Assembly (NCBI GenBank): GCA_020851795.1 | Contig: JADZCA010000007.1 | Location: forward strand, 1-64,000 | Source: Planctomycetota bacterium | GTDB taxonomy: Bacteria; Planctomycetota; PLA2; JAEUHO01 | Reading direction: 5' to 3' | Length of the DNA: 64,000 nucleotides | Shown here: piece by piece, positions 63,071-64,000 of the stretch | Layout: every line of letters starts with the position of its first letter | How positions within the stretch are numbered: position 1 is the stretch's first letter | Made by a program: the position numbers and the translations under genes | The notes under the pieces: model-generated | Told to the model about the DNA's origin: nothing | The model's input: only the letters and a program-made list of their open reading frames with translations | Databases searched by the model: none

Positions 63071-63676
63071 ATGCCCGCGGGAGGGGCCCGGTTCGTGCGA
63101 CCTCGCGACCCCTCGACCGACGCGGCGCAGGACGACGGGGGAGGCGCGGTGCGCGCGGCGACGGCAACGCGCCCGTGGCGACGGGGCGCGGTCGCGGCGC
63201 TCGTCGTCGCGTCGCTCCTCGCGTCCGCCGTCGTGGTGGCGCTCGTGCGGACGCGGAGCGCCCCGGGGCCCGCGCCGTGGCGCCCGTCCGCCGTCCCCGG
63301 GATGGTGGTCGTGGCGATCGACGCCGCGGGCGAAGGCGCGCGCCGTTTCGTGCGCGCGACGCTCGCGCCGTCGCCCGCAGGACCCGGGGCGCGCGTGACG
63401 GCCGCGATCGGCGAGGCGACGTGGGAGGCCGCCCTCGAGGACGAGCGCATCGCGGGGCGCGAGCCGCTCGACGGGGTGGAGGCGCTCGGGCCGTGGCTCG
63501 CCGCGCGCGCCGAGCTCGTGCGGGGACGGGCCGGCGAGGTCGAGACGCCGCTGCCGGCCGGGTCCGACCTCGCCTACGGCGACGTCGCGGCGCCGATCCG
63601 CGCGCTCGCGGCGGCGGGCGCGGCCGGCGTCGACCTCACGGGGGCCCCGACGCCGCTGCCGCCGCGCGACCGCTGA
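63071..63676 (+). CDS. Single-pass membrane protein, possibly ExbD/TolR-like
   Basis: Predicted 201-residue protein. A polar N-terminus precedes one transmembrane helix (AVAALVVASLLASAVVVALV), with a 140-residue exported part. The end (TPLPAGSDLAYGDVAAPIRALAAAGAAGVDLTG) resembles the C-terminal ExbD/TolR signature in which an Asp/Tyr pair precedes a helix and a Gly-Val beta-strand. This match is weak and no ExbB-like gene is seen. Function is otherwise unknown. Confidence 0.5.
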   Translation: MPAGGARFVRPRDPSTDAAQDDGGGAVRAATATRPWRRGAVAALVVASLLASAVVVALVRTRSAPGPAPWRPSAVPGMVVVAIDAAGEGARRFVRATLAPSPAGPGARVTAAIGEATWEAALEDERIAGREPLDGVEALGPWLAARAELVRGRAGEVETPLPAGSDLAYGDVAAPIRALAAAGAAGVDLTGAPTPLPPRDR

Positions 63677-63703
63677 GCCCGGCGGCGGTCGCGCGGCGCC
63701 GCG

Positions 63704-63985
63704 TCAGCGTCCGCGGCGGCGCGTCGTCGGCCGCGGCGGGGGCGCGTGCGGCGGGCCTTCGTCGTCGGGCGGCGGGTCGTCGTCGCCGTGCCGCGCGGCG
63801 CGTCGTGCGTCGCGACGGGCCTGCGCCTCGGCGGCGCGCTTGCGGGCGCGGCCGCGCAGCGACGTCCACGCCGCGCCGAGCGCGGCCGAGGCGAGCGCGC
63901 CGACGAGCCAGGTCGTGTGCTTCGACGGGGCCTCGTCGGCGTCCGGGCGCGGCGGACCGAGGGTGGTGCGCACGGAGGCGACCAT
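63704..63985 (-). CDS. Hypothetical protein, possibly truncated by the window edge
   Basis: Predicted 93-residue protein from ATG 63985. One hydrophobic stretch (HTTWLVGALASAALGAAW) is followed by an Arg/Ala-rich charged helix (RGRARKRAAEAQARRDARR) and a Pro/Asp-rich tail. The reading frame continues without a stop to the end of the window (EWAT before the Met), so the true start may lie outside. No family is recognised. Confidence 0.4.
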   Translation of the reverse strand: MVASVRTTLGPPRPDADEAPSKHTTWLVGALASAALGAAWTSLRGRARKRAAEAQARRDARRAARHGDDDPPPDDEGPPHAPPPRPTTRRRGR

Positions 63986-64000
63986 CGTCGCCCACTCGCG

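Overview
The window is very G+C-rich (about three quarters by eye) and densely coded on both strands, mostly as single genes or operons of two or three. No tRNA, rRNA, CRISPR array, insertion sequence or phage gene was seen. It looks like chromosome from a metabolically versatile, signal-rich, high-GC bacterium. A Ser/Thr kinase fused to WD40 repeats, TPR-CHAT proteases, many receiver/histidine-kinase proteins, a HEAT-like secreted protein and a sorbosone-dehydrogenase/cytochrome c lipoprotein fit Planctomycetota best. Myxococcota or Acidobacteriota remain possible, and no marker here settles the phylum. Many genes begin 6-9 nt after a TANNNT -10 box without a Shine-Dalgarno, which suggests common leaderless transcription.

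Layout. 0.2-9 kb (minus strand): a secreted TPR-CHAT protease, a GH18-type lipoprotein and a Ser/Thr kinase with WD40 repeats, bounded by two copies of a diverged intergenic repeat. 9-17.3 kb: a Kef-type antiporter, a MoaD/ThiS-like protein paired with a BNR-repeat protein, a zinc alcohol dehydrogenase, a HEAT-like secreted protein, a 40-residue membrane peptide with a DUF302-like protein, the CrcB fluoride channel, a LysM protein and a YacP-like NYN nuclease. 17.5-23.8 kb (minus): a membrane protein, an alpha/beta hydrolase fused to a parvulin-like domain, an aminotransferase, a retropepsin-like lipoprotein with two DTG motifs and a VWA protein. 23.9-29.7 kb (plus): MOSC protein, Hpt protein, DUF971 protein and a second, larger TPR-CHAT protease.

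30.2-34.2 kb is an aerobic benzoyl-CoA (box) locus: boxB and boxC on the minus strand, divergent from boxR. It has a compact shared promoter, and a tandem duplication of the boxB 3' end lies downstream. boxA, boxD and the benzoate-CoA ligase gene are not in the window. 34.3-44.9 kb: a TPR/thioredoxin-like secreted protein, the sugar dehydrogenase-cytochrome c lipoprotein, a zinc-ribbon protein, a membrane protein with eight PASTA domains but no kinase, a SUI1/YciH factor, a second Kef antiporter, a DUF488 fusion and a HIT protein. 45.2-50.7 kb: a small membrane protein, a TerC-family protein divergent from a NhaR-like LysR regulator, mobA, pcnB and a small lipoprotein.

50.8-63 kb is a signalling island. 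It contains a PAS-PAS hybrid histidine kinase, a DegT aminotransferase, a PilZ protein, an NtrC-type regulator with its receiver-kinase partner, a diguanylate cyclase overlapping an HD-GYP phosphodiesterase-type regulator, a degenerate pseudo-receiver kinase, and a second NtrC-type regulator with altered AAA+ motifs. Cyclic-di-GMP synthesis, breakdown and binding functions all lie within about 6.3 kb. The window ends in poorly characterised membrane-associated genes.
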